Shown: in pieces, positions 25,201 to 37,450 of the stretch
Position numbering within the stretch: the first letter of the stretch is position 1
How the letters are laid out: each line of letters begins with the position of its first letter
Origin: Phoronis australis
Taxonomy: Eukaryota; Phoronida; Phoronidae
NCBI GenBank assembly: GCA_002633005.1
Contig: NMRA01000478.1
Location: forward strand, 253,594 to 317,593
Length of the DNA stretch: 64,000 nt
Direction: 5' to 3'
Notes under the pieces: model-generated
Told to the model about the DNA's origin: nothing
Seen by the model: the letters and a program-made list of their open reading frames with translations, nothing else
The model's database searches: none
Position numbers and translations under genes: made by a program

Positions 25201-27795
25201 ATTCTTATTTTCATTGGTCAATCCAAATTGAGCTCATCTTTTTGTGTTATAAGGAATTCCATTGGCTAATCCAATATTTATGGTTAACCTCTGTGAAAAA
25301 ATGCCACGCCGTTCGCGGTTTCGGGGGGATTAATTCTAGGATTTTGCCCAGCCAGTGTCATCTCTGGTTTCCATATTTATGGTTGACATGCACATTTGTC
25401 GTATTCAATTTATGGCAATTACAGCACAAAGGCCTGGGGAAGTCCTGAGAAACTATTACACACAACCTCGCTCTCACTGTCGCCAATTTCAGTTCTGATT
25501 TAACCGTTTAAAAACGTATAAATTTCTGGCAATAACTTGGGAACTTGCTGTAGTTTCAGTTTGGCGCAGGCAGCAGTTTAGCTGACCAACCTGCACCAAA
25601 CTGAAGTGCCCCAAATCAGTTTGGCACAGGCATCAGGTTGGGTAGGCAACACGTAGCCCCTCGGTTGGCCATTTAAGGGCTACAATACTTCCATTCGCTT
25701 TCTGTACGCATTTCATTACATCATGTATTTTAAACGGGCGGTGACCGGATTTGGGTTACCAATTTTGCGTTTTCACCTCGTCATAAATACATTCCACACT
25801 TAAAACTATCATTTAAAAAAATGCTTACTTTCATCATTGGTCCTTTCTACTTCTATACATATCTTTGATGAAGCTTAGTTGTGAGAATTAAGTTGACTTT
25901 GGCGAAGAATTACAACTCCACTTTTTTGGTTGCCGTTAACTTTTTCATCGCGGGCGATAACCACAAAGTATGTCAACTGAGTCACGTGAGTTAGGCAAAG
26001 GCTAGCGCGAGACTGAGCGAAGCGCGTGACGCTGGCGTCTGACGCTTGCAAAATAGCATGAGAAGGTATCAGATGAAATTTGTAAGATTTGTGTCCCTTG
26101 GACTTTTTATTCATCAACATGCCTGATTTCAGGTAAATTCCTCAAAATGGCATCTGGTAAGAAAAACTTGAGCAAACCGTGACAGATTTTCATCGATTTG
26201 TTCAAGTTTTCTTGACTAAATTGTATCCAGAGTCATCATGTCGTGAACACATCCACTAAAACAAGAAACTGTAGGAACACCGCATTTATTCACCTTCACT
26301 CTTATCAGGCTTCTATTGTGAGTCAGCATGCGTGAATAATTGGCTGATAAGCCACCTCTGGAACTATTTTTGGCTGAATGGATGACCAGGCCATAAAATG
26401 ATAATATTAGCCAAGACCAGTTACTAATGCAACAAAGAATANNNNNNNNNNNNNNNNNNNNNNNNNNNNNNNNNNNNNNNNNNNNNNNNNNNNNNNNNNN
26501 NNNNNNNNNNNNNNNNNNNNNNNNNNNNNNNNNNNNNNNNNNNNNNNNNNNNNNNNNNNNNNNNNNNNNNNNNNNNNNNNNNNNNNNNNNNNNNNNNNNN
26601 NNNNNNNNNNNNNNNNNNNNNNNNNNNNNNNNNNNNNNNNNNNNNNNNNNNNNNNNNNNNNNNNNNNNNNNNNNNNNNNNNNNNNNNNNNNNNNNNNNNN
26701 NNNNNNNNNNNNNNNNNNNNNNNNNNNNNNNNNNNNNNNNNNNNNNNNNNNNNNNNNNNNNNNNNNNNNNNNNNNNNNNNNNNNNNNNNNNNNNNNNNNN
26801 NNNNNNNNNNNNNNNNNNNNNNNNNNNNNNNNNGCGCGCCGAATGAAAGTAATCGTGAGTGTTGCTGTGTTGCAAAATCTCTTATCCTGGGCCGATTTGA
26901 AAAATTCAAAGTTGTACTCATATTTGTTTTCGCTCCTCTTTTCAAATATTACAGTAAAAACTACGTAAAACGCTCACCATAAAAAGTACAGTCTGCTAGC
27001 TAGATTGTAATCAGCTGATCGTATCGGCATGAGCGAAGCCAATTATCCTCGCTCGTGACTCGATGACTAGAGCAGCCTGGCGGCATCCCTTTGATCGTGA
27101 GCCGAGTGCGACTCAGCCAAGGTGGATAAATACGGTCTAGTTCAATTTTCCATACCCCGCCGTTTACCTTAAACACTGGGGTTAGAACCAATTTTATTTA
27201 GTGGGAATGTTCATAGCATGATGGTATGTGTTAATTATAACCCCATGTTCTTATATGTATGGTTCATTTGATTTTATTTGCTGTATTTTGAAATAAGTAA
27301 CTTTTTGTGGGGATTTACTATCGCCCCTGTATGTCTGCGGCATCCAGGGCGATGTAATTGCCTGCAGGTTGGGCTGCAACAGGAACATCAAACTATTCCA
27401 AAACATTAAACAATTACGAAAATATTATATTTCTAACCTTAAGTGTACAACAGTCTTCACCTAATTCAGCCATGAATGACAATGTCAGAAAGAAATTTTA
27501 ATTTTTTGGATTATTTTTTCAAGTGGAAAATATGACAGAGAGTGAGCATTCAAAACTTACTATGTTTCGCGCACCATTCAACGTGTTGTTGACATTGCAA
27601 CTTGTGAACGGCAGCTCGGCCTCCTAAAATAGTCTTCCACCACGGTTTCTCAGACTGACTGTGTCTGGATGGATAAAAATAGTATCCATAGTCATCATTT
27701 TCCCTGTTATTAAACTTTTTGCCGAGATCAGGTGTTTGAAATCCTTCGGTTTTGGAGGAGGTTGATTTATCCCTGCCCTCAGAGGAGGCCGCCAT
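19249..27795 (-). CDS. ATP23: ATP23 (XRCC6BP1) mitochondrial metalloprotease
   Basis: A peptidase family M76 zinc protease. In yeast Atp23 works at the mitochondrial inner membrane, maturing ATP synthase subunit 6 and helping F0 assembly; the animal protein is also called XRCC6BP1/KUB3. Six exons, all GT-AG and phase-consistent: 27561-27795, 24588-24633, 24115-24196, 22497-22631, 20698-20793, 19249-19446; 263 residues, close to the human length. The catalytic exon 22497-22631 encodes SHEFVHAFDFCRAK (HEXXH, H141-E142-H145) and ends HLACTE, as in family members. The preceding exon gives HVSCEPCRSNVTGGYDP, matching the family CxxC segment, and the last gives LMSILTVRNVSKEEG and CYNDLEPIGR. I took ATG 27795 (AAAATGGCGGC context) over an in-frame ATG at 27855, because it starts the likely protein and carries a YY1-like motif. 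Intron 1 contains a 392-N gap; intron 4 contains repeat-family copies. It is transcribed divergently from FAM221A. Confidence 0.95.
21560..22210. repeat. ~150-bp repeat family inside ATP23 intron 4
   Basis: About four degenerate units share words with the 14145-16270 array: AAAAATGAAATTGCCA, CCACTAGGGGTCACAGCAGT (21935), AACTTCATGAAAATCACCAA, GTTTAAGAGATACTAATG and AACCACTATGAGGTACC. They lie between ATP23 exons 20698-20793 and 22497-22631. Confidence 0.65.
24634..27560 (-). other. ATP23 intron 1, with assembly gap
   Basis: Spliced out of ATP23. It contains an inverted pair at 25555-25603 (CAGTTTGGCGCAGG against CCTGCACCAAACTG) with a further half copy just after it, and the N gap at 26442-26833. 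ORFs spanning the gap are artefacts of translating Ns. No other gene was seen, though the gap could hide something. Confidence 0.6.
26442..26833. other. Assembly gap (392 Ns)
   Basis: A run of undetermined bases in ATP23 intron 1. Isolated single Ns occur at 6578, 30394 and 59361. Confidence 0.99.
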
Positions 27796-28087
27796 TTTCA
27801 GTGAACTTGATTTACGTCTCCATTGTAAAAAGAGTAACACCCCTACCCCAGTCAAAATGTTTGTTTATTGAGTTTGTTATTTTATAACAATGCTTCTGTT
27901 TACATTTTTCTGTCGCTGCATCTCTCAAAGACGTTACGAATTGAAATACAAAGTGTAATATAATTGGAAAATCTACCTTACGGAAATTCGAAACATTATT
28001 TCAGGCAGAGTATTTCCGAGGTTCCTGTATCTGTGGAAACTGACGACGCTTTTGCAGGGAGTCACACGTCCTTGCTCTGGCGGTGCC
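27785..28087. promoter_or_regulatory. Bidirectional ATP23/FAM221A promoter
   Basis: The two start codons, 27795 (-) and 28088 (+), are separated by 292 bp. No TATA box is evident on either side. On the minus strand AAAATGGCGGC spans the ATP23 start codon and matches the YY1 motif AAnATGGCGGC, common just downstream of TATA-less housekeeping starts. Transcription start sites are inferred, not seen. Confidence 0.65.
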
Positions 28088-31000
28088 ATGTCCGAATACC
28101 CAGTGCATTTAAAACTAGACGGCTCTGCTGCTGCCAGCATAGATGCTTATGTCGAATACAAAAGGTTGTATGTGTAGTAAATGTCGACGTTAGTCTCGGC
28201 TGTTTGTTGTTTGTCGATTCATTACTGCAACTATTGAACTTGGTGTTCTACTCACTTACTGGCTCCGGCACTCTTTGACACTTTGACAAAGTACAATCTG
28301 TTTCTGACCGAGTACGAGTCCTGCCCATACCTTCCTGTCTGCATGAGCAATGTATTTTTAGTACACAACAGACTCCAGTACATATTAATTAAGCCTTCCG
28401 CTTGAAGATTTTCTTCATATTATGCTTAAATCTCGTTATTAAGTATTGATCTTGGAGTGGGTGCAATGAACTTTCAATTTCTTTCAAACCAAGACACAAC
28501 ATATTTTCCATCTGAGTTGGTGCAAACTTTATATACAGTCAAGTGGTCAAGATAATTAAGTTGAGCTTCATCTAGACTAAGTCTTTGCTCAATTTGTTAT
28601 GTTGCAGAATTGTTGGGGATGATGATGGAGGTCGGATGTTCACTCCTGAAGAGTATGAAAATTATAAGCGCACCGTCCTGCCTCAGGTATGTGTTTATAT
28701 TGAGAGGTACAAAATTCAGTGCCAGCGTGTGTCGTTAAAGCAGCCAATGCAAACTTTTGATTTGGACTATTTATCAAAGCGATCTTGCTTGTAACTCAGA
28801 TGAGAAGTGGTTTCTGGGTTTGCAAAAAATATAATTCTCTATTCCTTAAGGCTTTGCTCCAACAGCAATTAAAATTGCACGTGGTGACAAGCCAATTTGT
28901 AGAACCCCAAAATCTGTTTCTTTCTAAGCCCTAAATCATCAAATTTAATTTGAGACCAATTTCATGCTGGTGTGTGGTCTAATTGTTATGATGGAAGGTT
29001 GTTGAGAGGTCAAACCAAACAAGGTCACACTGCCAGACCCTACAAAGTGAGCTATGGAACTGGAGACTTCACTCAAGGGTCAAGCAGTTTGGTCTTGTTT
29101 GATTTGATATATCATGGAACAGGAGACCTATCTCAAGGGTGTACCTGTGTGGTCTTATTTGGTTTGATCTCGCACAGAACAGGAGAGCTCTTTAAGGGTC
29201 TAACAGTGTGATTTGATTTCACTATCTCCAGATTTAGATTCCGCAACTCTACTCACTAGATCACACTATATTCTCTCTTTGAATAGCATGACCCATGTCA
29301 ACAATGTGGCCAAGTACTCCTTCAGTCAAATCATTACCATGTCAACAATGTGGCCAAGTTCTCCTTCAGTCAAATAATTATCATTTAGTGGTAATTAACA
29401 CAGACGTTTTCTTGTCTGTACTCATTTTGTGTAAAATTGTTCATCTTACAGAGAATGAAGAATCGCATCTTTGTTGCATGGGCATCATCAACAGGTATGG
29501 ACTGTAAGCTGGTGGGACCTGAGACACCATGCTTCTGTACTCACAGGTGACTGTTATAACTTCATGTACACTAAGTGCTGCTTTTTAAAAACAGAGCAAA
29601 TGTCAGTTGAAGAAGTCAAGTTGAAAGCTGCTCCTTGTGTCTTACAGAATGTATTATAAATCAATCATACAGTTGAAATAAATTTGATTTCAAATAATAT
29701 TGGTTTAGTACTACATGCCAGGAAAAATAGTTACCATGTACTTACCTGATGTTCAAATCCTGTTGGCAACGCAGCTTAACATGCAGTTGACAATGCAGTC
29801 ATGCACATGCCCACATATATTCAGGGGCGCATACTTCTTTAACAATATGTATGAAGAATTTTTCGTGACTGATAATTTTCTCTCTCAAGATATCGCCAGC
29901 ACAAGACAGACTTCAAGCAGATACCGTCACAACGCCCCATCTTACTGCCATGTAAAGTGCCAAAATGTAAATGTTTGACATACCATTACATTCCACTTAA
30001 TGGGAGCCAGCCTATCAGGTGTACCTGCAAGCATTTTGCTGACGATCACTCAGAGATAGACCCTTACAAGTGTAGGAAAGGTTGGTCTTTATTTGATGTC
30101 ATTGTAATCAATTGTCATCTGTGACTGGAGCTTGTGAGAACAAAATATAGTTTATAATCAGTGGCGGATTTAGGGAGGTGGGGAAGGAGGCCATGCCCCC
30201 CCCCCTAAAATTCTCCCAGATACCATTTGAGGGGGCGGGCAAATGCACAATGCATAGGCATGAACAAACCTCGTTTACGTTTTTTTAGTAATAAGGTCCA
30301 CAAACTCAAATATTTGAGACCCCTGCATCCCTACATATTAGGCTGGGCATGCACATGTGGCAAAATTGTGTTTTTTTTCTGTGCCTTGCGCCCNCCCCCC
30401 CCCCCGCCAACTCAATATCCTGGATCCACCCCTGATAATAGCCTAGTCACGTTGAATATTTAGTTTAAAGTTTTTCATTTCAAGTTTGCTTGAATGTCTA
30501 ACATCATTACATAATTTCTAAAACCTGGTTATATTTATGGATGCTGAAATCATCTGAAAATCTGTTGGTCATAACTGATTTCATCTAACTAGTAAGTACA
30601 TATTTCAAAGTTTAAATTATTTTACTGGCAATTTTTATTTGTAGAAACTTGTAAGTGTTCGGCATTCAGGAGTTCGTTCACATGTGGCTGTGGTGAACCT
30701 GTTCACATGCATACAATGATTGTGGAGACGAAGGAGGAGAGACAAGCCAGGGGGCACCCGGTGGGACAGGATGTTGGTTACCAAGCCATGGGTGGCCTGA
30801 CAGGCTTCTCTTCGCTCATGGATGGCTACATGAGACTGGATCCCAGTGGAATAGGTTGTTATATTATTTTGAAATAAAATAAGTAACATGTTTATGTCCC
30901 TTAAAAATGAAAATTAAATCTGCTAGAAAACAAAAATTAACTTAGGTCTTCTCCCTCATCAAATCAGTCTCATAATATTGCTATGCTTTCCGATAGAGGA

Positions 31001-32716
31001 TTCTGTTTATGTTGCCAACTAGAACATCAGAAGTAACTCAACAAAACACTGCTGAGTGTGCTGCAGTTGACCCCCCCCCCCCAACCTAAAATTCAGAATT
31101 TGAAAATGGCTTGCGTACACATTGCCTGTGACTTCAGTTGATAATGGAGTCGTGTTAGAACAAGGATTATTATAAGATCGGTTTTATGAGAGTAAAGGCC
31201 TAGTTGGATTTTTTATGTTTAGCCAGCTAAACAGGATGAGCTGCAACTTTATAGAATTAATAGACACAAGCTTTTGATCGAAACTGCTTTTCCTTGGGCA
31301 TATTTGTCTTGTTTTTGCACATAGAAAGAATGATAATGACAATTATTTAGTAATTTATTTTATCTCAATTACACTTGTTCTCAGTTCACTATTTCCATGT
31401 ATTTCAGTGATATTTACATTTAAAATTGTAAAGTTACATATATATAAGCAATTTAGGTTGCTCATGACTAAAAGTTAACAGAGAAGCTCGGCATACTTTA
31501 GCCCATGCGAGAGTACCATAACATGTATGAAAATGTTTGTGAAAGTCTAAGTTTTATGTGGTACCTTTGTACATGCAGTTTTAGCTGCAAGCATTTTGGA
31601 CACTCATCTGCCTTCTTTTGTGTTAGATGATTGCAGAAACAGTTTACTTTGAACAATTGCTATTATTGGAAACAAGTGGTTCACTACTCATGCCATGGTG
31701 TTTCTTGTACTTATTAAACATGTATCATATGCCAAACAAGTGAAAGTGTTGTTTCACTGATTTTTTTTCACTCATAATTACAGGTGCACCTTCCAAGGAG
31801 TTTTTGGAACAACCTATAGGCCCTGATGATCACCCATTCTTGCGATCTAATGTGACATCTATACAGGCCCACCGACTGGCGCTAAAGGGTATGGCCTGTT
31901 ATATGTCATTGGCGTTAGATAAATTGTTTTTTTTTTGTTTCCCTTGCCCTCAACACCGTAGTACTTTCCAGTATTTTACAAATGATAACGACAATGGAAA
32001 TGACCATCCCCATTTCAATGCATTTGATGTTATTTAATTTTCTTATCTGTAGGGCCTAATGCTGTTGATGAAGACCTTGCTGAGAGAATGTCAGCCATGA
32101 AGAAACCTGGTGAGACAGACATGGACTTCTATGAGAGGAGGTATCAAGAAAGGGTAAGTGAAGAGGATGAGACAAAAAATAGGCCTTAGAACGTGTTCAA
32201 GATATTTTTGTGAAGTCATAGCTATGTGTTGTTCAGTGGTTGTGTACCAACATTAAGTAAACGTCAGCTAAGATTTGTCTTAACGTGGAAACCGTGCCCA
32301 TGATGGCTGGGTTCAAGTGTAGATGATTCACCATTGGAGTAGCTGGTCTGATCCACTGTCTTAAAGACGGGTTAATTGAGGACTGTTTTGCTGTGTACTA
32401 GAGTACTTATATGTGAATGAGTGCCCCAGGAATAACATGCTGAGCTCTAGTTTAACCGAGACGAAACAGGTTGAAGAGGCAAAACTCTTATCAGTCAAGC
32501 TAAAATTTTGAGAATCGAACTAATTTAGAAAACTACAGGGATAACCATAAAGGTGAATCTAACATGTATTTTCAGCAAAAGGCGGAGCGTGCAAGAGCAA
32601 GGGGTGTGACTGCGGCCCCTAAACACACGGGTGCACGGTCAGGTCCATCTACGTCGACAGGAGGAACCACAGCAAGTAGGGGAAGTGCAAGGAAATCGTC
32701 CAAACCAAGCCGATGA
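28088..32716 (+). CDS. FAM221A: FAM221A homologue
   Basis: A cysteine- and histidine-rich protein of the FAM221 family; its molecular function is not established. Eight exons, all GT-AG and phase-consistent: 28088-28164, 28608-28686, 29452-29546, 29890-30080, 30645-30854, 31784-31888, 32053-32153, 32576-32716; 332 residues, somewhat longer than the roughly 300 of mammalian FAM221A. Recognised segments in order: YVEYKRIVGDDDGGRMFTPE, NRIFVAWASSTGMDCKLVG, PETPCFCTHRYRQHKTD, CTCKHFADDH, the cysteine cluster ETCKCSAFRSSFTCGCGEP, PVGQDVGYQAMGGLTGFSS, GYMRLDPSGIG, and FYERRYQER near the C-terminus. The last exon adds a basic, serine/glycine-rich tail without clear conservation. A poly(A) signal AATAAA lies at 33020. 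Introns hold a MITE (30159-30434) and short tandem repeats (28990-29387). The start codon follows GCC and heads the conserved N-terminus. Confidence 0.95.
28990..29387 (+). repeat. Two short tandem repeats in FAM221A intron 2
   Basis: From about 29036 to 29215 a unit of about 59 bp recurs about three times (GGAACAGGAGAC, CAAGGGT and GTGTGGTCTTATTTGG words). At 29293-29387 a 44-bp unit (CCATGTCAACAATGTGGCC, CTCCTTCAGTCAAAT) is repeated twice with few changes. Both lie between exons 2 and 3. Confidence 0.8.
30159..30434. mobile_element. 276-bp MITE with 5-bp target duplication
   Basis: It starts CAGTGGCGGATTTAGG and ends CCTGGATCCACCCCTG, an inverted pair with a few mismatches. It is flanked by ATAAT on both sides (30154-30158 and 30435-30439). 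It has C-rich stretches (30198 onward; an N at 30394 inside a C run) and no ORF. It is in FAM221A intron 4. A similar single end occurs at about 48542 (CAGTGTCGGATCTAGG). Confidence 0.85.
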
Positions 32717-33019
32717 CTAATTGGAAGAGAGAAAATACTTAAACGTGTGGTGCATTCAGTACAAGAAAACTTCATTCAAGATGGTGGATTATTCCAATGC
32801 AGTTCTGCTTGGGCTGTGAAATTTGTGCCTGCGTGTTCGAACATTCTGAGCCAAAAAATGATTGGCAGTTTGTTTATTGGATATTAATCCATTATGTAGA
32901 ATGCTCTCTCAGTCAGCTGTTTCTAGTGTTCAAAGCAATGGTTTACATGTGTTTGGTACTGTTGAAAGTGCTTGTGCTCTGTTATTGTCAGAGCATGATT
33001 GGAACAAGTAACAATCGTC

Positions 33020-33025
33020 AATAAA
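33020..33025 (+). promoter_or_regulatory. FAM221A poly(A) signal
   Basis: AATAAA, 303 bases after the FAM221A stop codon and followed by a T-rich tract, is the first canonical hexamer downstream. Confidence 0.7.
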
Positions 33026-36000
33026 TATTTTATTTTATTTTTTTGTTTTGAGATGTACATATTTACATTAAAACACACATTATTCAAATCAATTAACATT
33101 TTTTGTACTGTTGATTTTAGATATCCTTATAGTGCATCAAAATATATCAAATTCGGGGTAGATTTTTGGGGAGACACGGGACACATGGTTCCCTCACTTT
33201 TTACAGGTAATAAATGGTATCTGTGGAAACCCATTCTTTGTCATATTATGGTCTTCAGCCAGTTTACGTACATTTCACGTCATGTTACATTTGTTGGACA
33301 ATAAGATATCTTGAAAATGCTTCAGAATTATGAAGAATTAAATTTATGTCTCCACGGTTAGCCTTCGTGGTGAGCGTTCCCCACTACCCACGCCGTGTTT
33401 TCTAGGACTGCAGTGCGGTGCCTCCCGAGCAGGAGCGGCAAAAATCGATGACAATTGCGAGAAGAGGACAACTACCTTCTCTTCCCTCGCTGGGTGATGA
33501 CAATCTAAGCTACGTCACTGAACCGTGTGTAACTTTTTATGATAATAAAACCTGATGGACAATTTGCTTCCCGCATGACATCATAACAGTGCTGCACCCA
33601 ATAAGAACGCAAATAGTCAGCCGACCAAAACATTTTATCATCTAAATAAAATTTTGGTGGCTTAATGATAATGAGTTAGCTAATGAGGTCGTTATTTAAG
33701 CACCACTCTCACTGATGGCTAACCAGTTCACTCTAGCCAATTAAAAAACAAAGTCATACAGAGAATGAGGCTTCGTTTTTTGCTGCTTCCAGAGAAGCCA
33801 GTTGCCATTGATGTGAATATTTGTTTAAATGAGTCAATATTTAATTCTTTAACATATGTCTACGCACTAGCTTTCATTCAACTCTGTAGCATTACAACTG
33901 CGTCCAAATTTATTCAAAATTCTCCAAGCGGGGTCAATGTACCTCAGTATCGAAGGTACTTTCGATTCACATGATTATTTCATTAACAAGTTGTTATTTA
34001 GTCCCATGTTGTTTGTGTACTTTAAATATCAAGTGTTGCTGGTGACATGTCTTTCCAAACGATTTGTGTAAGTACGAAAGTAATTACTTGGTCATAACTT
34101 CCAACCCTTCACATTACAAAAGGTAAGGATCAACGATTGCGTTGACAATATATTGCACATTTTCAGACGATTCAAGTGATACTTTACACTGGAAGAAAGA
34201 AGGTGAATGAACGTTAAAATCCCGTAATTAGCCGTGTCACTACAAGCGAAGTAATGCAATTTCTGGGAAAACTGAAAGATGAATCGCCTATGTGAATTGA
34301 ATGCCATTAGCCTGATTTCTTCGGATAATAGGCCACTGGTCGCTCTTTTGTTGTGTTGTCTCTGCTGGACTACCAGGATCTGTCCTATCAAAATTAATAT
34401 TGACTGGCCAAATCACTCCATAAAATACTGAATTAAATAACAGAACAAAACAAAACAGCTCAGTGTTAGTTTAAAATGGCGGACATGATGTCTTTTTAGT
34501 CGAAAATGTACTTCCTAACGAAATTTAAAATTGCAGCATGGCCTTCTATTCGATTGTGAGTCCATAAAAACAATTAAAGAGGCATGGAACGCGAAGGCTC
34601 GTCAAAAATATCTTTAAAACAATGCCTGACTACTAAAGTACCATTTCGCAGCGCCTAGTACAGTACACTTTCGCTGTGAGGAAATTTCCAGAAAAAATCA
34701 CAAAATTCCCAATTTTCAAAATACGCGCGAAGGAAAAAAACGTGGTTACAACAGAGTTTCTAACCTCCCTTCCACTTATGATAAATACTCGCGTGCGCTC
34801 AAATCAGTTGCTTGAAGTCGCTTGAGGTCAAAGGTCACATTTCCACAGAACGAAAATGTGCTACATCTGTGTCTTGCCATACCAAATGAGGAGACGTGCC
34901 TTGTCGGAGAAAAATCGACGAAGTGGCGAGGAAGTTGAGAGATCGTTTTTTAAAATTTGAAATAAAAGAAAATCTTTGATGTCTACAGAAATTAAAAATC
35001 TTCATGAACAAAACCTAAAAATACCTGGCGAGTAGGCTGAATTCTGTTTTTTTTTCAATGGCAGAGAATCACTTTCAGTGTTGCAATTCCGTCTGTTTAT
35101 CACGTTCCAGAATTCTTTAATGCGTGTGGCCATATGTTTGGGAATGTAGCGCACCGAAACTGGCGAGTTTTGTAAGTTTCAGCAACGCGTAACATTCAAG
35201 TGCCGTTTTTCAAAATTTCCTATTTGAAAATTTGTAAACCAGTAATTAGAGGCACATTTAACCATATTTTACATGCAAGTGGAATTATGCTCAAGGTCAG
35301 CGTAATTATTATCAAATACCGAAAAACAAAGAGCTAAAAATCAGACAACAGTATTATACAGTATGATTGATTATCAATTTATAATTTACAAATTCTTAAA
35401 TAAAGTACTTAGCTAATTACGTTTGAGAACAATGAAAGACAGAAGGGTTTGGGTATATGGAAACGTTTTTCAGACCAAATTACATCATACTTTTATCAAA
35501 TTTTGAGCCACTTTGAACTTGTGCTACAGAACTATTTGTACGTCGTGTTCTTAAAACAAACATAAGATATGTTTATTGGCTGATAACATAACTAGTTAAA
35601 TGGCAAATGCAACCAAGCTAGGTCTAAGACAGGAATATTTTGGCTGTTCATATATCTAATGGTAGCGTATGAACAAACGATGAACGTCTTTCAGGAACAG
35701 AATAAAATGTTTTGGTTAGTATGCAAGCTTTGCCTCAAAACTAACCCAAATCACTTCAAGAGTTCATCCACAAAACACCATTAATACACTATAGCCCGGC
35801 ATGCGCGCACCCAGCCTTTAGTATGGGGTGCCCGAATCTCTGACAAAGTGAACCTTTTGCTAACAAAAAAGCGGGAGGACTAAAAAACTGGTGTACCACC
35901 TTCAGGTCTGTGAACTGTGCGTCTGCGCCTTTTTAGTGGAATTTTGTCTCGTTTTCTCGGACTTTTTGTTTCTCTCAGTGAGGCGGACTTTTTTACCCAC

Positions 36001-36229
36001 TTCGTTCGAGCCCCCCACCCCCTGGGTACGCACATGCAAAAGCAACGCCACAGATCTTGCCTTGTATGCATGTGGTGGATATGCAAATCCTGTCAAGGCA
36101 ACCCGTTATAAGACTTTTAAAACTATGTTACTGGTACTTGTGATGGCACAGTTTTGATAGGGCCCTTTATTTACCCCCATTCTTTTGCATGTGTTTCATG
36201 CAATTTTAAAGAAACAGTTGACATGCTTA
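33026..36229. other. Gene-free intergenic stretch
   Basis: No exon was recognised between FAM221A and the repeat array. The segment 33350-33545 is more GC-rich and forms three local hairpins (CACGGTTAGCCTTCGTG at 33353; around GCCTCC/AGGAGCGGC at 33420-33439; GCGAGAAGAGG with CCTTCTCTTCCCTCGC at 33457-33490). It matches no RNA family I can name. Two overlapping ORF pairs near 35880-36157 have no domains. Confidence 0.4.
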
Positions 36230-36960
36230 TTTGCATTGGCTGCCATAGAAACCATTTTTGAGTTTTCAAATTCGTGCTCCTGGTTTTGTTGTACTAACCA
36301 GAAGTCTTTGATTAGTAATTGATCTTTGCAAATAATATATCACATCAGCTGTATGCAGTTTCTATGCTGTGTGCACCTTTGCCCTGGTAACCATTTTTGT
36401 ATTATCAAAATTGTTCTACTTTTTATGATACATCTTTAAAAAGCAAACAAGCAGTTTGAACGCTTTGAATTTTCGTCGATGTGTGACTTGTGGAACTAGT
36501 GTAAACTCCAAAACACCTGGTTACCTTGGAAACGGTACGAATTCAAGCTTGACAACTCCTCAACGTTTTTAGGAAAGGTAATTAAAGTGCTTTGAACATG
36601 GTTGCCTATTTCTAACATGACTGCTGTAAAACCTAAAATTGGTGATCTTATGAGTGAAAATATCTGGTCACCATGGTAATAGTACTCATCACCCCGAAGT
36701 TTCAACAAAGCGTCACTTTAAATACTATGTGCGTGGTTGCCTACTAGTCTAAAATGATTTCTATCTCAAAACTGAAATCGTAGATTTGGCTGTAAAAATT
36801 ACTGGTTATCATGGCAACGGTACATATTTCAGCTTGGCATCTCCTTTAAGTTTCAAGGGAGGGTCACTGTAACACGTTTGCCTGTGCATAACATGACAAT
36901 GCCATTAAGGCTAAATTAGCATATTTTGGCCGGCTGACTAAAAGAAAACAGTGGTCACAT
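36230..36960. repeat. Degenerate ~140-bp tandem array with X-box-like palindromes
   Basis: About five to six units. Palindromic words recur at 36386 (GGTAACC), 36519 (GGTTACCTTGGAAACGG), 36666 (GGTCACCATGGTAAT), 36804 (GGTTATCATGGCAACGG) and 36953 (GGTCAC), 133-149 bp apart. Between them recur GTTGCCTATTT-like words (36600, 36735, 36878) and CAACTCCT..CGTTTTTAGG or GCATCTCCTTTAAGTTTCA-like words. The palindromes resemble the RFX X-box (GTTnCCATGGnAAC). No coding sequence. Confidence 0.75.
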
Positions 36961-37252
36961 CCCAACGCCACGTTCGTAGCTTGTTAATTAGACGTCGGTC
37001 GATACAACTGCTTGGTGTTATTCGTTACTTGGTGCATGCACTTGAAGTTTTCATGGTAACACAGCCTTTCTGACTACATTCTTCTATTGAAAAAGGTGAG
37101 AAGTTCGCATTCAATAAAAAAGGATACTTGGTTGTTTGTGTTTGACGTGAGGTAAATATTACCAGCAACGTTTTGGTTGGTCTATCAATGTCAGTACCGA
37201 AGTAGAAACTGGTGACCTGGTGAGCGTCGTGCGAGCGAGGCCCATGCCAGCA

Positions 37253-37258
37253 TTTATT
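37253..37258 (-). promoter_or_regulatory. Poly(A) signal of the ADAMTS-like gene
   Basis: AATAAA on the minus strand (TTTATT on plus) lies 40 bases past the stop codon of the last exon. Confidence 0.75.
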
Positions 37259-37298
37259 GAGGTAATCCATCGTTGCCATTGACGCCTTGGAGATGGCA

Positions 37299-37450
37299 TT
37301 AGTTGCTGATACTACCAAAACGTACGCGTGAGTGTGAAACTCCCCGGTTGTAGAAATATGAAGCGCACGTCTGACAACATGTTCGCCAGTTTCCTGGGAC
37401 TGTGCAGTGGGCAGGCTTGCACCCACTGTTGCGGTCACCGTAAGCGCAGC
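37299..37450 (-). CDS. Last exon: second PLAC-like module
   Basis: Acceptor TTCGCAG precedes the exon. It encodes CAYGDRNSGC, KPAHC and WRTCCQTC, then a basic tail and TAA. The C..GD..C..CC.TC spacing parallels the preceding exon, so the two modules look like a tandem duplication. Confidence 0.85.
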